A DNA stretch of 64,000 nucleotides. Origin: an uncultured Rubripirellula sp. Lineage in GTDB: Bacteria > Planctomycetota > Planctomycetia > Pirellulales > Pirellulaceae. Below the pieces are notes generated by a model. The model made no database searches. It was not told the DNA's origin and saw only the letters and a program-made list of their open reading frames with translations. The position numbers and the translations under genes are program-made. The stretch is taken from positions 62,001 to 126,000 of the forward strand of contig CALJHC010000001.1 of the NCBI GenBank assembly GCA_938075415.1, given 5' to 3'. Of the stretch, positions 28,021 through 36,431 are shown piece after piece (positions within the stretch are counted from its first letter, which is position 1; the number at the start of each line of letters is the position of its first letter).

Positions 28021-31000
28021 TCACTTACTGGTTTGCTCAGATGGAAGTGAAACCTGCGTCGGATGCTGAAGGTAAGCGAGCAAGTCTTTGATTTGATGAA
28101 ATTTCAGCGAGTCCAGCAATCCATCTGGCATAGGCGATAACGTTGTTTTTCTGATCGACTCGACTCGGTTACGATCAAGCGTCAATCGCTCCGTGGCGGT
28201 CTGTAATGTCAGTGTTCGATTGGATTCTTCGATCACCAATCCATTGAGTGTCCTTCCGTCATCAAGCAGAAGCACCTGCATTCGAAAATCCTTATCAACA
28301 ACACTGCTCGGATCTATGATGTTGTGCAAAAGGTAGTCCAGATTAGATCGATTACCGCCAGTTAAGTCGGGGCCAATTGGCTCCCCATCGCCATAAAGAC
28401 GGTGGCAATTTCGACAGAGTTGCTGAAACAGCTTTCTGCCCTCATGAAGATCCGACTGACCGGCAACTCCTAGCCGCTCTTTGAGCTGTTGTATCTGTGC
28501 CGTTTTCGCTTCGGGAGTCTCTCTGATTTCACCCCAAGCCTTGGTAAGACGCTGACTAAGATCTGAATCACCAAAACCACGAATTTGTCGTACCTGGTAG
28601 GCACTCAGGTCACTTCTCGGAATATCCCCATCCTCGATTGCTGAGACCAACATTGATGCGAAGCTCGCCCGTGAAACCAGTGTGGAAATCACCTGTGGTC
28701 GGTAGGCGCCTCGAAAGCGTTTGTAGTTTTGCACCAGACTTTCTCCAACCTCAGGCTGATCATAGCTTGCTAGACCCTGAGCCGCGATGAAATTGATTCG
28801 ATTGTCAGTCAACAAGTCCTCGCATATTTCTTGAAGATCACCCGGTCGGCTTTGAATTAACGTCTTAAGCGATTGGATTCGCAGGGCAACATTGGGATCG
28901 TCCCGATCAAGAGCCAGTTGCTTCAGTTTTTCAATTGCTCGCCCGTCACCGAACACAACACTAAGTTCTGAAAGAATAGGCTTCAGTTGATCCGTTTTCA
29001 AACAGCTGACTTCCGCCCAGATTGACGGCATCGTTGCTCTCTGCGATCCGCGCAAGCCGAGTCGGAGACCTTCTAGAATGGGGAGTTGCTTCGACCGTTG
29101 ACTGAGAACCACCTGCAAAAGCCGATCAACCAAATTCGGATCGCTGTCGACTCGCTCTGATAGGCTTCTAGCAATAAGTCGCAGAGTGGTTGGAATCTCA
29201 CATGCTTCCGCGACCGCGATCAGATCCCCCGGCCTCTCATCACTCACTGCAACCAACCCGTACCAGATCATCAACGGAAGGTTGTGATCGTCCGCATCCT
29301 CTGAATACTTAACCAGTTGCTCCGCAAGGATGGCACGTTTCGGCATCGGAAGTCGTTGAAGTGACGATGCGAGTGCAAGTCGAACCAATGCGGACTGCTC
29401 GTTGGAAGCCAGCGAAATTAGTTGACCGATGGTTTCGTCACGCTTTGGGTCAATCTGGGCCATACGTTGTGCGGCGAGAAAGGTTGGTCCAAACGCATCG
29501 TCAATGGTCCAGTTCTCGGTCAAGCAACGAATCGCCGAGACTCGCAAGTGCTCATCGGGATGAGTTAAGTACGAATGAAGTTGTTCCAAATCAAATGCTC
29601 CGCATACATGAAGCGAAAGAAATGATTGAACCAAAAGACCCTGCTGGTCCTCTTGGGTGTTGAGGTGGATTTCTTGAAGTTTTTCGATCGCCAAGGATAG
29701 GTCTTCACCCAACGATCGTCGCCGCAGTAATTCAAGACGTGCTTGTTGGGTGAACCAGAGGTTTCTGTGTCGATGGGCTTCCGATAATTCTTCTTGGCTC
29801 CAAGTCCGAATATCAATGTTGTCAAAGATGGATTGACTCTCAGCCCCGTAGCGTACTTTAAAAACTCTGCCGCTAGTTCGATGCACGCCCGTGTGTTCAT
29901 GACATTCCCCGGCATCACTCCAATCAATGACAAAGACTGATCCATCAGGACCGGCACTTAATTCCATGCCACGAAACCATGAATCTTGCGACAAAAAGAG
30001 GTCCGATTCGTGCTTGGCCACATACCCACTTCCCTGTCGCTCGAGTCGCTCTTGATTTGCGCGTCGACCATGCATATTCAGGGTGAACAATTTATTTCGG
30101 TAGTTTTCGGGCCAGTTATCACCTTGGTAAATCATCGTGCCGATGTGCGCGTGACCACCACCGTATTGATTAGCTGCTCCATCTCGGGAATCGGTCCAAT
30201 TTTTACCCGTATCGAAATGCCAGTGATCCGCATGAAAATCAATCATTTCATAAATTTTTCGGTTTGGATCCAGCTTGGAAGGGCGAGTGAAATGAGCGCC
30301 ATGGATGAGGTGCCAGAGGTGACCATTGACGGTGTTGACGAAAAATCCTTCGCCAACTGAATTCCAGTCATGACCCCAGGGATTTGTGGTTCCTGTGGTC
30401 AATACTTCCAAAGATTTCTTGATGGGGTGGTAACGCCAGATGCCACCTTCCAAGGCAAGTCGTTCGTGATCTGGCGCACCGGCCAAACCGATACGACCGG
30501 GACACGAACCACCGCATCGTCCGTAAAGCCATCCATCGGGACCGAATCGGATTCCGTTGGCAAAGTTATGATAATTTTGCTCGGCCACCGTGAACCCATC
30601 GAGCACCACTTCACCAGCGGAGTCGGGGATGTCATCGTGATTTCGATCGGGAATGAACAAAAGTCGTGGCGGGCACATCAACCAAACACCATCCAAACCC
30701 ACTTCAATTCCTGTCAGCATTTGCACCTGATCAGTGAAGACCGTTCGTTTCATGTGCCTGCCTTCATCAGTCCCGTCAAGAATGACCACACGATCACGAA
30801 GGTCAAGCTGGAATCGCTGTTGTCTCTCTGCGTAAGTGTAGTTTTCTGCAATCCACAGTCGCCCACTTGAGTCCCATGTCATTGCGATTGGATTTTGCAC
30901 TTCAGGTTCGGATGCGAAAACGCTCACATGAAACCCTTCGGGCATTTCGATTTTGGCAGCAGCCTCTTCTGCTGAGATTAAATCCTGTTCATCATTTGGT

Positions 31001-31116
31001 TCGGTATTAAAAATTAATGGGAAATCATCCGCTAAGACTCCAGGCATCATCATTAAGATGAAGAAACCACTCACGGTGAATCGTCGCATTTGAAAGGAAT
31101 CCATGAATCGAGTCAT
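28021..31116 (-). CDS. PVC-type cytochrome: membrane-bound dehydrogenase, HEAT-like repeats and C-terminal heme domain
   Basis: 1031 residues with an N-terminal signal peptide (RRFTVSGFFILMMMPG). A beta-propeller dehydrogenase domain (about 55-430) carries motifs such as MTWDSSGRLWIAE and NPWGHDWNSVGEGFFVN. A helical, HEAT-like region (about 430-880) and a C-terminal cytochrome domain follow, with the heme site CRNCH and a distal stretch ending PDGLLDSLKFHQIKDLLAYL. It probably oxidises an exported sugar or alcohol in the periplasm and passes electrons to its heme; the substrate is unknown. It starts at one of three nearby ATGs (31116, 31104, 31089), none with a clear SD. Confidence 0.93.
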   Translation of the reverse strand: MTRFMDSFQMRRFTVSGFFILMMMPGVLADDFPLIFNTEPNDEQDLISAEEAAAKIEMPEGFHVSVFASEPEVQNPIAMTWDSSGRLWIAENYTYAERQQRFQLDLRDRVVILDGTDEGRHMKRTVFTDQVQMLTGIEVGLDGVWLMCPPRLLFIPDRNHDDIPDSAGEVVLDGFTVAEQNYHNFANGIRFGPDGWLYGRCGGSCPGRIGLAGAPDHERLALEGGIWRYHPIKKSLEVLTTGTTNPWGHDWNSVGEGFFVNTVNGHLWHLIHGAHFTRPSKLDPNRKIYEMIDFHADHWHFDTGKNWTDSRDGAANQYGGGHAHIGTMIYQGDNWPENYRNKLFTLNMHGRRANQERLERQGSGYVAKHESDLFLSQDSWFRGMELSAGPDGSVFVIDWSDAGECHEHTGVHRTSGRVFKVRYGAESQSIFDNIDIRTWSQEELSEAHRHRNLWFTQQARLELLRRRSLGEDLSLAIEKLQEIHLNTQEDQQGLLVQSFLSLHVCGAFDLEQLHSYLTHPDEHLRVSAIRCLTENWTIDDAFGPTFLAAQRMAQIDPKRDETIGQLISLASNEQSALVRLALASSLQRLPMPKRAILAEQLVKYSEDADDHNLPLMIWYGLVAVSDERPGDLIAVAEACEIPTTLRLIARSLSERVDSDPNLVDRLLQVVLSQRSKQLPILEGLRLGLRGSQRATMPSIWAEVSCLKTDQLKPILSELSVVFGDGRAIEKLKQLALDRDDPNVALRIQSLKTLIQSRPGDLQEICEDLLTDNRINFIAAQGLASYDQPEVGESLVQNYKRFRGAYRPQVISTLVSRASFASMLVSAIEDGDIPRSDLSAYQVRQIRGFGDSDLSQRLTKAWGEIRETPEAKTAQIQQLKERLGVAGQSDLHEGRKLFQQLCRNCHRLYGDGEPIGPDLTGGNRSNLDYLLHNIIDPSSVVDKDFRMQVLLLDDGRTLNGLVIEESNRTLTLQTATERLTLDRNRVESIRKTTLSPMPDGLLDSLKFHQIKDLLAYLQHPTQVSLPSEQTSK

Positions 31117-31477
31117 CTGATCGTTATCTTGGAAAGTGACAATGGTGGGGGCAGTCTTTCTGGTTCTGGCGACCGAAGATGGAATCCAAAATCAGGTCAT
31201 CAAGAAAAGGCGCGTCGGGTCGGCAAACGACCCACACGCTCATCACCTTACTGGTTCAAGACATGCTCCGATCAGTCAAACACCAAACAAAAAGAACTCT
31301 AATGCATACGGCTTTTTCTTTCCCGCAACCATTAACAACACGCAACCATTAACAATTGGTTCAGGAATCATTTTTCAATCCACCGTGCGTTAGTCCCCGT
31401 CTCATCAGCAGGGTTCACACTGCAACAGATTCCGATGCACTTTTTTTACCGATTTAGGTGGTCACTCAGATCCGCTT
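31117..31477. other. Intergenic region upstream of the cytochrome gene
   Basis: Both flanking genes are on the minus strand, so it should hold the cytochrome promoter. A 15-base direct repeat lies at 31324-31355; no gene was recognised. Confidence 0.4.
31324..31355. repeat. 15-base direct repeat, two copies
   Basis: CGCAACCATTAACAA occurs at 31324-31338 and again at 31341-31355 with a 2-base spacer. The second copy runs into a short inverted repeat AACCA / TGGTT ending at 31361. It lies about 210 bases upstream of the cytochrome start and could be a tandem operator. Confidence 0.7.
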
Positions 31478-33643
31478 CTACGGAATCATCAGCGACTCAA
31501 GGCGAAGTGAATCGGCCACCATTAACTGCGTGGCCGATTCAACCGCTTGGTAAGTTTCCTGTACCAAGGGGATTGTAGCGTCCTCTCCTATCACGACTGT
31601 GGAGTGTGGTGCTCTCAGTGCAATCAACGCAGGAATGTCGCCATATTTCACAGCACCGGGAACAAAATTAGGGTCCTTGAAATCACGGATCTGTTCGTAA
31701 CGAAACCCATTGGTCACCAAAATAGCCTGATCGACCTGAGACCCAGCAATCGCTGCAGCTGGCACTGACCATGCCGCAGAACCTTGATCTCCTAACAGCA
31801 GAATTGGCAACTCATCCTGTTCGTCACGACTCGCTGCGGCGATTACCGTCAAGAGATCTGAACAACGCTCCGCAGCCAGCGTTCGGTTGTACCCGTATGT
31901 GAAGGCGGAGTAAGAGCGTTTGTCATTTGTTAACCTCTGACCTGATACCTTGCCACTCTGACCTGCCCACTGTCCCTGACCCATCAGATCGGGAAGAAAA
32001 ACCCGAAGGTTCTTTGCCAGCAACGATTTTAACTTCTCGCTTGGATCTCCATTTTCCTCGAAGGCAGAACCCGCTCCCTTCTGCGTGGTCCAAATGACGT
32101 TACCTGACCTATCGTTGTTAGTTTTTTCCAGCACCAAGACAGGCAGTTCAGTGGATCGCTCTTTGCATCGGATCAAGACCTCTGAAATGCTGAGTGACTG
32201 GCGTGTTTCGGCGTTCCGCAGCGTGGACTGTGTCTGGCTGGGAATCCCTTGATCAAAAATAATTTCCCAAGCGCCACCAAAAACTTTCCGGAAGTCCAAG
32301 AATGAATCTGGGTCCTTAGGAAGGTGGCGAGCGAGAATTTTGGATGACTCGGTGTCCCACCATCGGCAAACCGATCGTTCATGTTCAATGTCCGTTTGGG
32401 CCGGAGCGGGATAATCATCATCCCAAACTGCTGCTTCCGATTCTGTTAGCAACTTAAAATCCTGTTCGATGACAGGATCGTCGAGTCCAAGTTCGAGATG
32501 TCGATTCATCCATTGATACATGGTTGCGCGGGTGACGTAGTTATAGTTGTGTTTAAAGTGAAGCATTGGACGACAATAAACATCGTTTTCGTTTCCGATC
32601 ATCGCGTACAACCAGCGAAGTTCGGGATAGCCATCACTCATCATGTCTCGCGTCCAGTCGTCCGCTGAGGTCATTGCCTGTGGACGTGGCGCGAACAAAG
32701 CGGCTAGCTCAACGTTACCGGTGTCGATGCGCAGTAGGTTACAGTTTTCACAGTAGCATCCACCTTGCATTGCAGTGGAGACCATACCATTGGGAAAAGA
32801 AACCTTGACTCTGTTGTCGATCGCTCCAAGCAAAATGGATTGCGTCCCTCCGCCGCTGCCACCAGTAACCGCTAGTTTTTCGCCGTTAACGTCTGGTAGG
32901 GATTCGAGAAAATCCAGCGATCGGATTGCATTCCATGTCTGTAACCCCATGATCGATTGACAGCGATGGTCGGCTTCCGGACTATAGAAAATCCAGCCAT
33001 CTCGGGTCGGCTTGGCTTCCTCCGGTCGAGGATCCTGATGACGGTGTGCTGCCTTGTAAGAAACTTGAACGGAATCTTCGTAGCCGAGCATATCAAAGAT
33101 GAACGAAACGCATCCCATCCTTGCAAGTTGAACGCAGCGCGCAATTTTTGGTGTTCGTCCCGACTCCTCAAAGTGCTCGGCACCTTGAGAAATCTGAGAG
33201 GCCAACTCAGCATCGGAGTGCGACTGCATTCTGCCGCCATGACCGTGTGGACAGAGGACTCCGGGGCGGGGTGTCTCGAACTTCGCCGTGGGTCGAAATA
33301 GTAATCCCGTGACATAATGACCTGGAAGACTCTGGAAATGGACCTTTTCAATTGAAAATCCGTCCCGTTCTGTCTTGCCGTACACCTTGGCTTGCAAAGG
33401 TGTCTTGGTTGGCATGGGCCAGAGACCAGTTGCGACGAGAATTCGACGGCGTAATGTCTCCGATCTCGCATGCCAAGCTCCACCGTCATCCGGGACTTTG
33501 AAAGGAAAATGGTCGTTGAGTGTTTTCGCAGGCAGGGTTCGAATATCGGTCGAATTGGCCGTTTGATCGCTACCCTGTGGAGGATCTGCTGCAGCCGTTT
33601 CAAACAGTTGCAAGACAATAGTTAAAAGAATAAGTAAACGCAC
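31478..33643 (-). CDS. Secreted alpha/beta hydrolase (acetyl-xylan-esterase-like), copy 1
   Basis: 721 residues from a GTG with GAGG six bases upstream. The signal peptide is RLLILLTIVLQLFETAAA. Two hydrolase-like halves follow. The first has the nucleophile elbow in VTGGSGGGTQS, an Asp in TSADDW and a His near HFKHNYN, so the catalytic triad looks complete; a Cys motif GGCYCENCN is unusual. The second half (about 480-721) resembles a degenerate hydrolase fold. It probably removes ester groups from polysaccharides outside the cytoplasm. The gene at 36432-38591 is a paralogue with the same layout (GxYVTGxLxRP, NxIRSLDxL, APRP). Confidence 0.85.
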   Translation of the reverse strand: MRLLILLTIVLQLFETAAADPPQGSDQTANSTDIRTLPAKTLNDHFPFKVPDDGGAWHARSETLRRRILVATGLWPMPTKTPLQAKVYGKTERDGFSIEKVHFQSLPGHYVTGLLFRPTAKFETPRPGVLCPHGHGGRMQSHSDAELASQISQGAEHFEESGRTPKIARCVQLARMGCVSFIFDMLGYEDSVQVSYKAAHRHQDPRPEEAKPTRDGWIFYSPEADHRCQSIMGLQTWNAIRSLDFLESLPDVNGEKLAVTGGSGGGTQSILLGAIDNRVKVSFPNGMVSTAMQGGCYCENCNLLRIDTGNVELAALFAPRPQAMTSADDWTRDMMSDGYPELRWLYAMIGNENDVYCRPMLHFKHNYNYVTRATMYQWMNRHLELGLDDPVIEQDFKLLTESEAAVWDDDYPAPAQTDIEHERSVCRWWDTESSKILARHLPKDPDSFLDFRKVFGGAWEIIFDQGIPSQTQSTLRNAETRQSLSISEVLIRCKERSTELPVLVLEKTNNDRSGNVIWTTQKGAGSAFEENGDPSEKLKSLLAKNLRVFLPDLMGQGQWAGQSGKVSGQRLTNDKRSYSAFTYGYNRTLAAERCSDLLTVIAAASRDEQDELPILLLGDQGSAAWSVPAAAIAGSQVDQAILVTNGFRYEQIRDFKDPNFVPGAVKYGDIPALIALRAPHSTVVIGEDATIPLVQETYQAVESATQLMVADSLRLESLMIP

Positions 33644-33806
33644 AATCGACCTCGGGGGGATACAGTTTCAATGGGCTCAGGGCGGTTTATCTGTTTGGGT
33701 CTCGCAATCGATCCCAACAGCGTCAACAATAACGTTCTCTGAAAGATTCTCACTCGCGGTTTGCCGGTGGGACACCAGCACAGACGCCTCGTTTAATGAG
33801 TTAACA

Positions 33807-34571
33807 ATGCAGACAATCTTAACCAGCGACCGCCCCGAAATGGGACGTTGGGTGGCAAAACACGCCGCGGATGATCTACGTTCAGCGATTCAGTCGCATG
33901 GATCGGCCAATTTGGTGGTCGCCACGGGGGCCTCGCAATTCGAGGTTCTGGAAGAACTGGTGCAGCAACCCGAAATTGACTGGAGTCTGGTGCAGGGGTT
34001 TCATCTCGATGAATACGTTGGTATTTCCGGTGACCACCCAGCTTCGTTCTGCCGTTATCTCAGAGAACGCTTTGTTGACCGCGTTCCGCTGGCCTCCTTT
34101 CGCTACCTGGACGGCGAGGCTGACCCAGCGGACACCATCCGAGAGATTGGGCAAGCGGTCTCAAGTGTCCGAATTGACTTAGCATTGGTCGGAATTGGCG
34201 AGAATGGACACCTTGCCTTTAATGATCCCCCAGCCAACTTTGAAACCAAGGAACCTTACCTGCTTGTTGAACTGGACAAGCCATGCCGAATGCAGCAAGT
34301 TGGTGAGGGTTGGTTTGGTTCGCTGGAAGAGGTTCCCACACATGCGATTAGCATGTCCGTTCATCAGATAATGCAAGCAGCAAAAATTTATTGCAGTGTG
34401 CCCGATTCGCAAAAAGCGCAAGCCGTCCGCGACACACTTGAGGGTGACGTGAGCCCCAGAGTGCCGGCAAGTATCCTTCGGAATCACCCTGCGACGATTT
34501 TAACCATCGATAACGCCGCCGCCTCCTTGCTGAGCGAACAAACGCTCGCGTCAGTGGAACGGATCAGATGA
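33807..34571 (+). CDS. nagB: Glucosamine-6-phosphate deaminase
   Basis: 254 residues. Catalytic features of NagB are visible: the Asp of FHLDEYVGI, the phosphate and ring-opening region GIGENGHLAFNDPP with its Asp and His, and SMSVHQIMQAAK near the C-terminus. It converts glucosamine-6-phosphate to fructose-6-phosphate and ammonia in the cytosol. No allosteric-site judgement is possible. Its last codons overlap the nagA start in an ATGA, indicating translational coupling. It is divergent from the hydrolase at 31478-33643 across 163 bases. Confidence 0.93.
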   Translation: MQTILTSDRPEMGRWVAKHAADDLRSAIQSHGSANLVVATGASQFEVLEELVQQPEIDWSLVQGFHLDEYVGISGDHPASFCRYLRERFVDRVPLASFRYLDGEADPADTIREIGQAVSSVRIDLALVGIGENGHLAFNDPPANFETKEPYLLVELDKPCRMQQVGEGWFGSLEEVPTHAISMSVHQIMQAAKIYCSVPDSQKAQAVRDTLEGDVSPRVPASILRNHPATILTIDNAAASLLSEQTLASVERIR

Positions 34572-35503
34572 ACGGTTTTATTGACTTGCAGATTAATGGT
34601 TATGCGGGAGTTGATTTCAATGCCGTTGAACTTGATCGAAATCGCTTTTTGCATGCCACCGATATCATTCAGAAAGATGGCACGGAACAGTTTTTAGCGA
34701 CCCTCATCACAGCACCGTTTGATGAAATGTTGCTAAAGATCGAGCGGATCGCTTCTTGGCTCGAGGATGATCCAAAACTTGCAAGTGTCGTTAAAGGATT
34801 ACACATCGAGGGTCCATTCCTGAGTCCCGTCGATGGCTACATTGGTGCACACCCTTCTTCGGCCACGGTGATGGCAACAACGGAGTTGGCTGCACAATTG
34901 ATTGAGCACGGCCGTGGATGGGTTCGCATGGTAACCCTTGCACCCGAGATGGATCCCGGGTCAAAAGTGACGAGGTACCTCACTGACCGCGGTATTGTCG
35001 TTGCCGCCGGTCATTGCGATCCATCAATCGATCAGTTGAACCAAGCGATTGACCAAGGCCTGCGACTCTACACGCATCTAGGTAATGGCTGCCCTTCGAT
35101 GCTTGCCCGTCATGACAATATCATTCAACGAGTCTTAAGCGTAAGCGAACGTTTAATGGTATCGTTTATCGCAGACGGACATCACGTACCAATGTTCGCG
35201 TTGGCTAACTATTTAAAATGCCTGCCCGATCACAATATCATCATCGTTACCGATGCAATCAGTGCCGCTGGTCTGGGACCCGGACGATATCAATTATCAA
35301 ATCAGGTGGTCGAAGTTGATGCTGATGGATCCGCTTGGGCAGAGTGTCGAACACATTACGCTGGTTGCGCGACGGCGTTCCCCAAGATGGTGGATCTCCT
35401 TCGGCAACATTTAGACGCTACGCCTGAGCAAATCAGTCTCTGGTTTCGTGACAACGCCTCCAGGTTACTCAAAGATGCAATGCCTCATTCCGTTACAAAG
35501 TAA
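34568..35503 (+). CDS. nagA: N-acetylglucosamine-6-phosphate deacetylase
   Basis: 311 residues, shorter than the usual 380 because the protein starts at the barrel and lacks the N-terminal beta-sandwich part. Metal and catalytic residues are seen: Glu in GLHIEGPFLS, His in AAGHCDPS, His in YTHLGNGCPSM and Asp in VTDAISAAGLGPG. It deacetylates N-acetylglucosamine-6-phosphate, feeding nagB directly upstream (ATGA overlap). The pair would recycle cell-surface or environmental amino sugars. The nitroreductase gene follows after 11 bases, probably in the same transcript. Confidence 0.9.
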   Translation: MNGFIDLQINGYAGVDFNAVELDRNRFLHATDIIQKDGTEQFLATLITAPFDEMLLKIERIASWLEDDPKLASVVKGLHIEGPFLSPVDGYIGAHPSSATVMATTELAAQLIEHGRGWVRMVTLAPEMDPGSKVTRYLTDRGIVVAAGHCDPSIDQLNQAIDQGLRLYTHLGNGCPSMLARHDNIIQRVLSVSERLMVSFIADGHHVPMFALANYLKCLPDHNIIIVTDAISAAGLGPGRYQLSNQVVEVDADGSAWAECRTHYAGCATAFPKMVDLLRQHLDATPEQISLWFRDNASRLLKDAMPHSVTK

Positions 35504-35514
35504 GAAGTTTCAAG

Positions 35515-36117
35515 ATGAAGTCTGAAGAATTGGTTTCAACCGTGGAGGCTGCTTCGTGTCTGATCCGAAATCGACGAACGGTGAAGCCCAAGCAAATGCT
35601 GGATCAACCAGTGGATGAAGCCATCATCCATGAGATGCTTGAGAACGCAAATTGGGCTCCCACTCATGGCTTAACCGAACCTTGGCGGTTGAGTGTTTTC
35701 ACAGGCGAGGCACGAACTCGACTCGCGGCGTTTTTGGCGGCAACCTACAAGAAAATCACACCCCCCGACGCATTCAAGCCAAACAAATATGAGGGGATGA
35801 GTAAAAACGCCATGTTGGCGCCAGTGGTCATTGTCGTGGGCATGAAGCGTCAGGAAAGCCAAAAAATTCCCGAACTGGATGAAATACAAGCCGTTGCCTG
35901 TGCAGTGCAGAACATGCACCTAACCGCAACCGCGCACGGATTGTGTGCGTTCTGGTCAACCAACCTAGCCGCTGTGAGCAAGGAAATGGCAGAGTACGTT
36001 GGTCTTTCAGGAGATGATCGAGCCTTGGGACTTTTTTACGTCGGTTATCCCGCGGTTGAATGGCCGAAAGGATCGCGACATCCCATCTCCGAGAAAGTGA
36101 ACTGGGTCGCTGACTGA
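35515..36117 (+). CDS. Nitroreductase-family FMN protein
   Basis: 200 residues. The N-terminal RNRRTVKPK and ANWAPTHGLTEPWRL bind FMN phosphate and isoalloxazine in this family; the C-terminal region YVGYPAVEWPKGSRHPI matches the usual nitroreductase ending. Such proteins are dimeric, cytosolic and reduce nitro compounds, quinones or flavins with NAD(P)H; no specific substrate can be assigned. It starts 11 bases after nagA, although no link to amino-sugar metabolism is known. Confidence 0.88.
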   Translation: MKSEELVSTVEAASCLIRNRRTVKPKQMLDQPVDEAIIHEMLENANWAPTHGLTEPWRLSVFTGEARTRLAAFLAATYKKITPPDAFKPNKYEGMSKNAMLAPVVIVVGMKRQESQKIPELDEIQAVACAVQNMHLTATAHGLCAFWSTNLAAVSKEMAEYVGLSGDDRALGLFYVGYPAVEWPKGSRHPISEKVNWVAD

Positions 36118-36152
36118 CGACTCAACTATTCCCTTGGATAATTGCCAAGAGT

Positions 36153-36200
36153 GATAGAAGCCATGAACGATAGAAGCCATGAGTGATAGAAGCCATGAAC
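36153..36200. repeat. 16-base tandem repeat, three copies
   Basis: GATAGAAGCCATGA followed by AC, GT, AC, repeated head to tail at 36153, 36169 and 36185. It lies after the nitroreductase stop, outside any gene. Confidence 0.9.
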
Positions 36201-36260
36201 TCTACTTCAAGTGGTAAGCCATCGGTTACCGACAGCCTAGATCAAACACTGACCACTTGG

Positions 36261-36344
36261 AGTGAAGCGCCAAGCACACCAGAGTTAGCGCCGAGCACAT
36301 GAGAGTGAAGCGCCGAGCACACCAGAGTTAGCTCTGAGCACACG
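36261..36344. repeat. Degenerate 21-22-base tandem repeat, four units in two pairs
   Basis: Units start at 36261, 36283, 36304 and 36326 and share AGT(G/T)AGC..GAGCACA-like sequence; units 1 and 3 differ by one base, giving a higher-order period of 43 bases. It lies in the same non-coding region as the 16-base repeat, between convergent gene ends; the rest of 36118-36431 holds no gene. Confidence 0.85.
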
Positions 36345-36431
36345 TAATCGGCAGATCAGCATGACTGCAGCGAATCCGGCCTCAGCCTTTGACTCAATGA
36401 AATACGTCCCGTGCCTTGCAAAATGAGTGCT

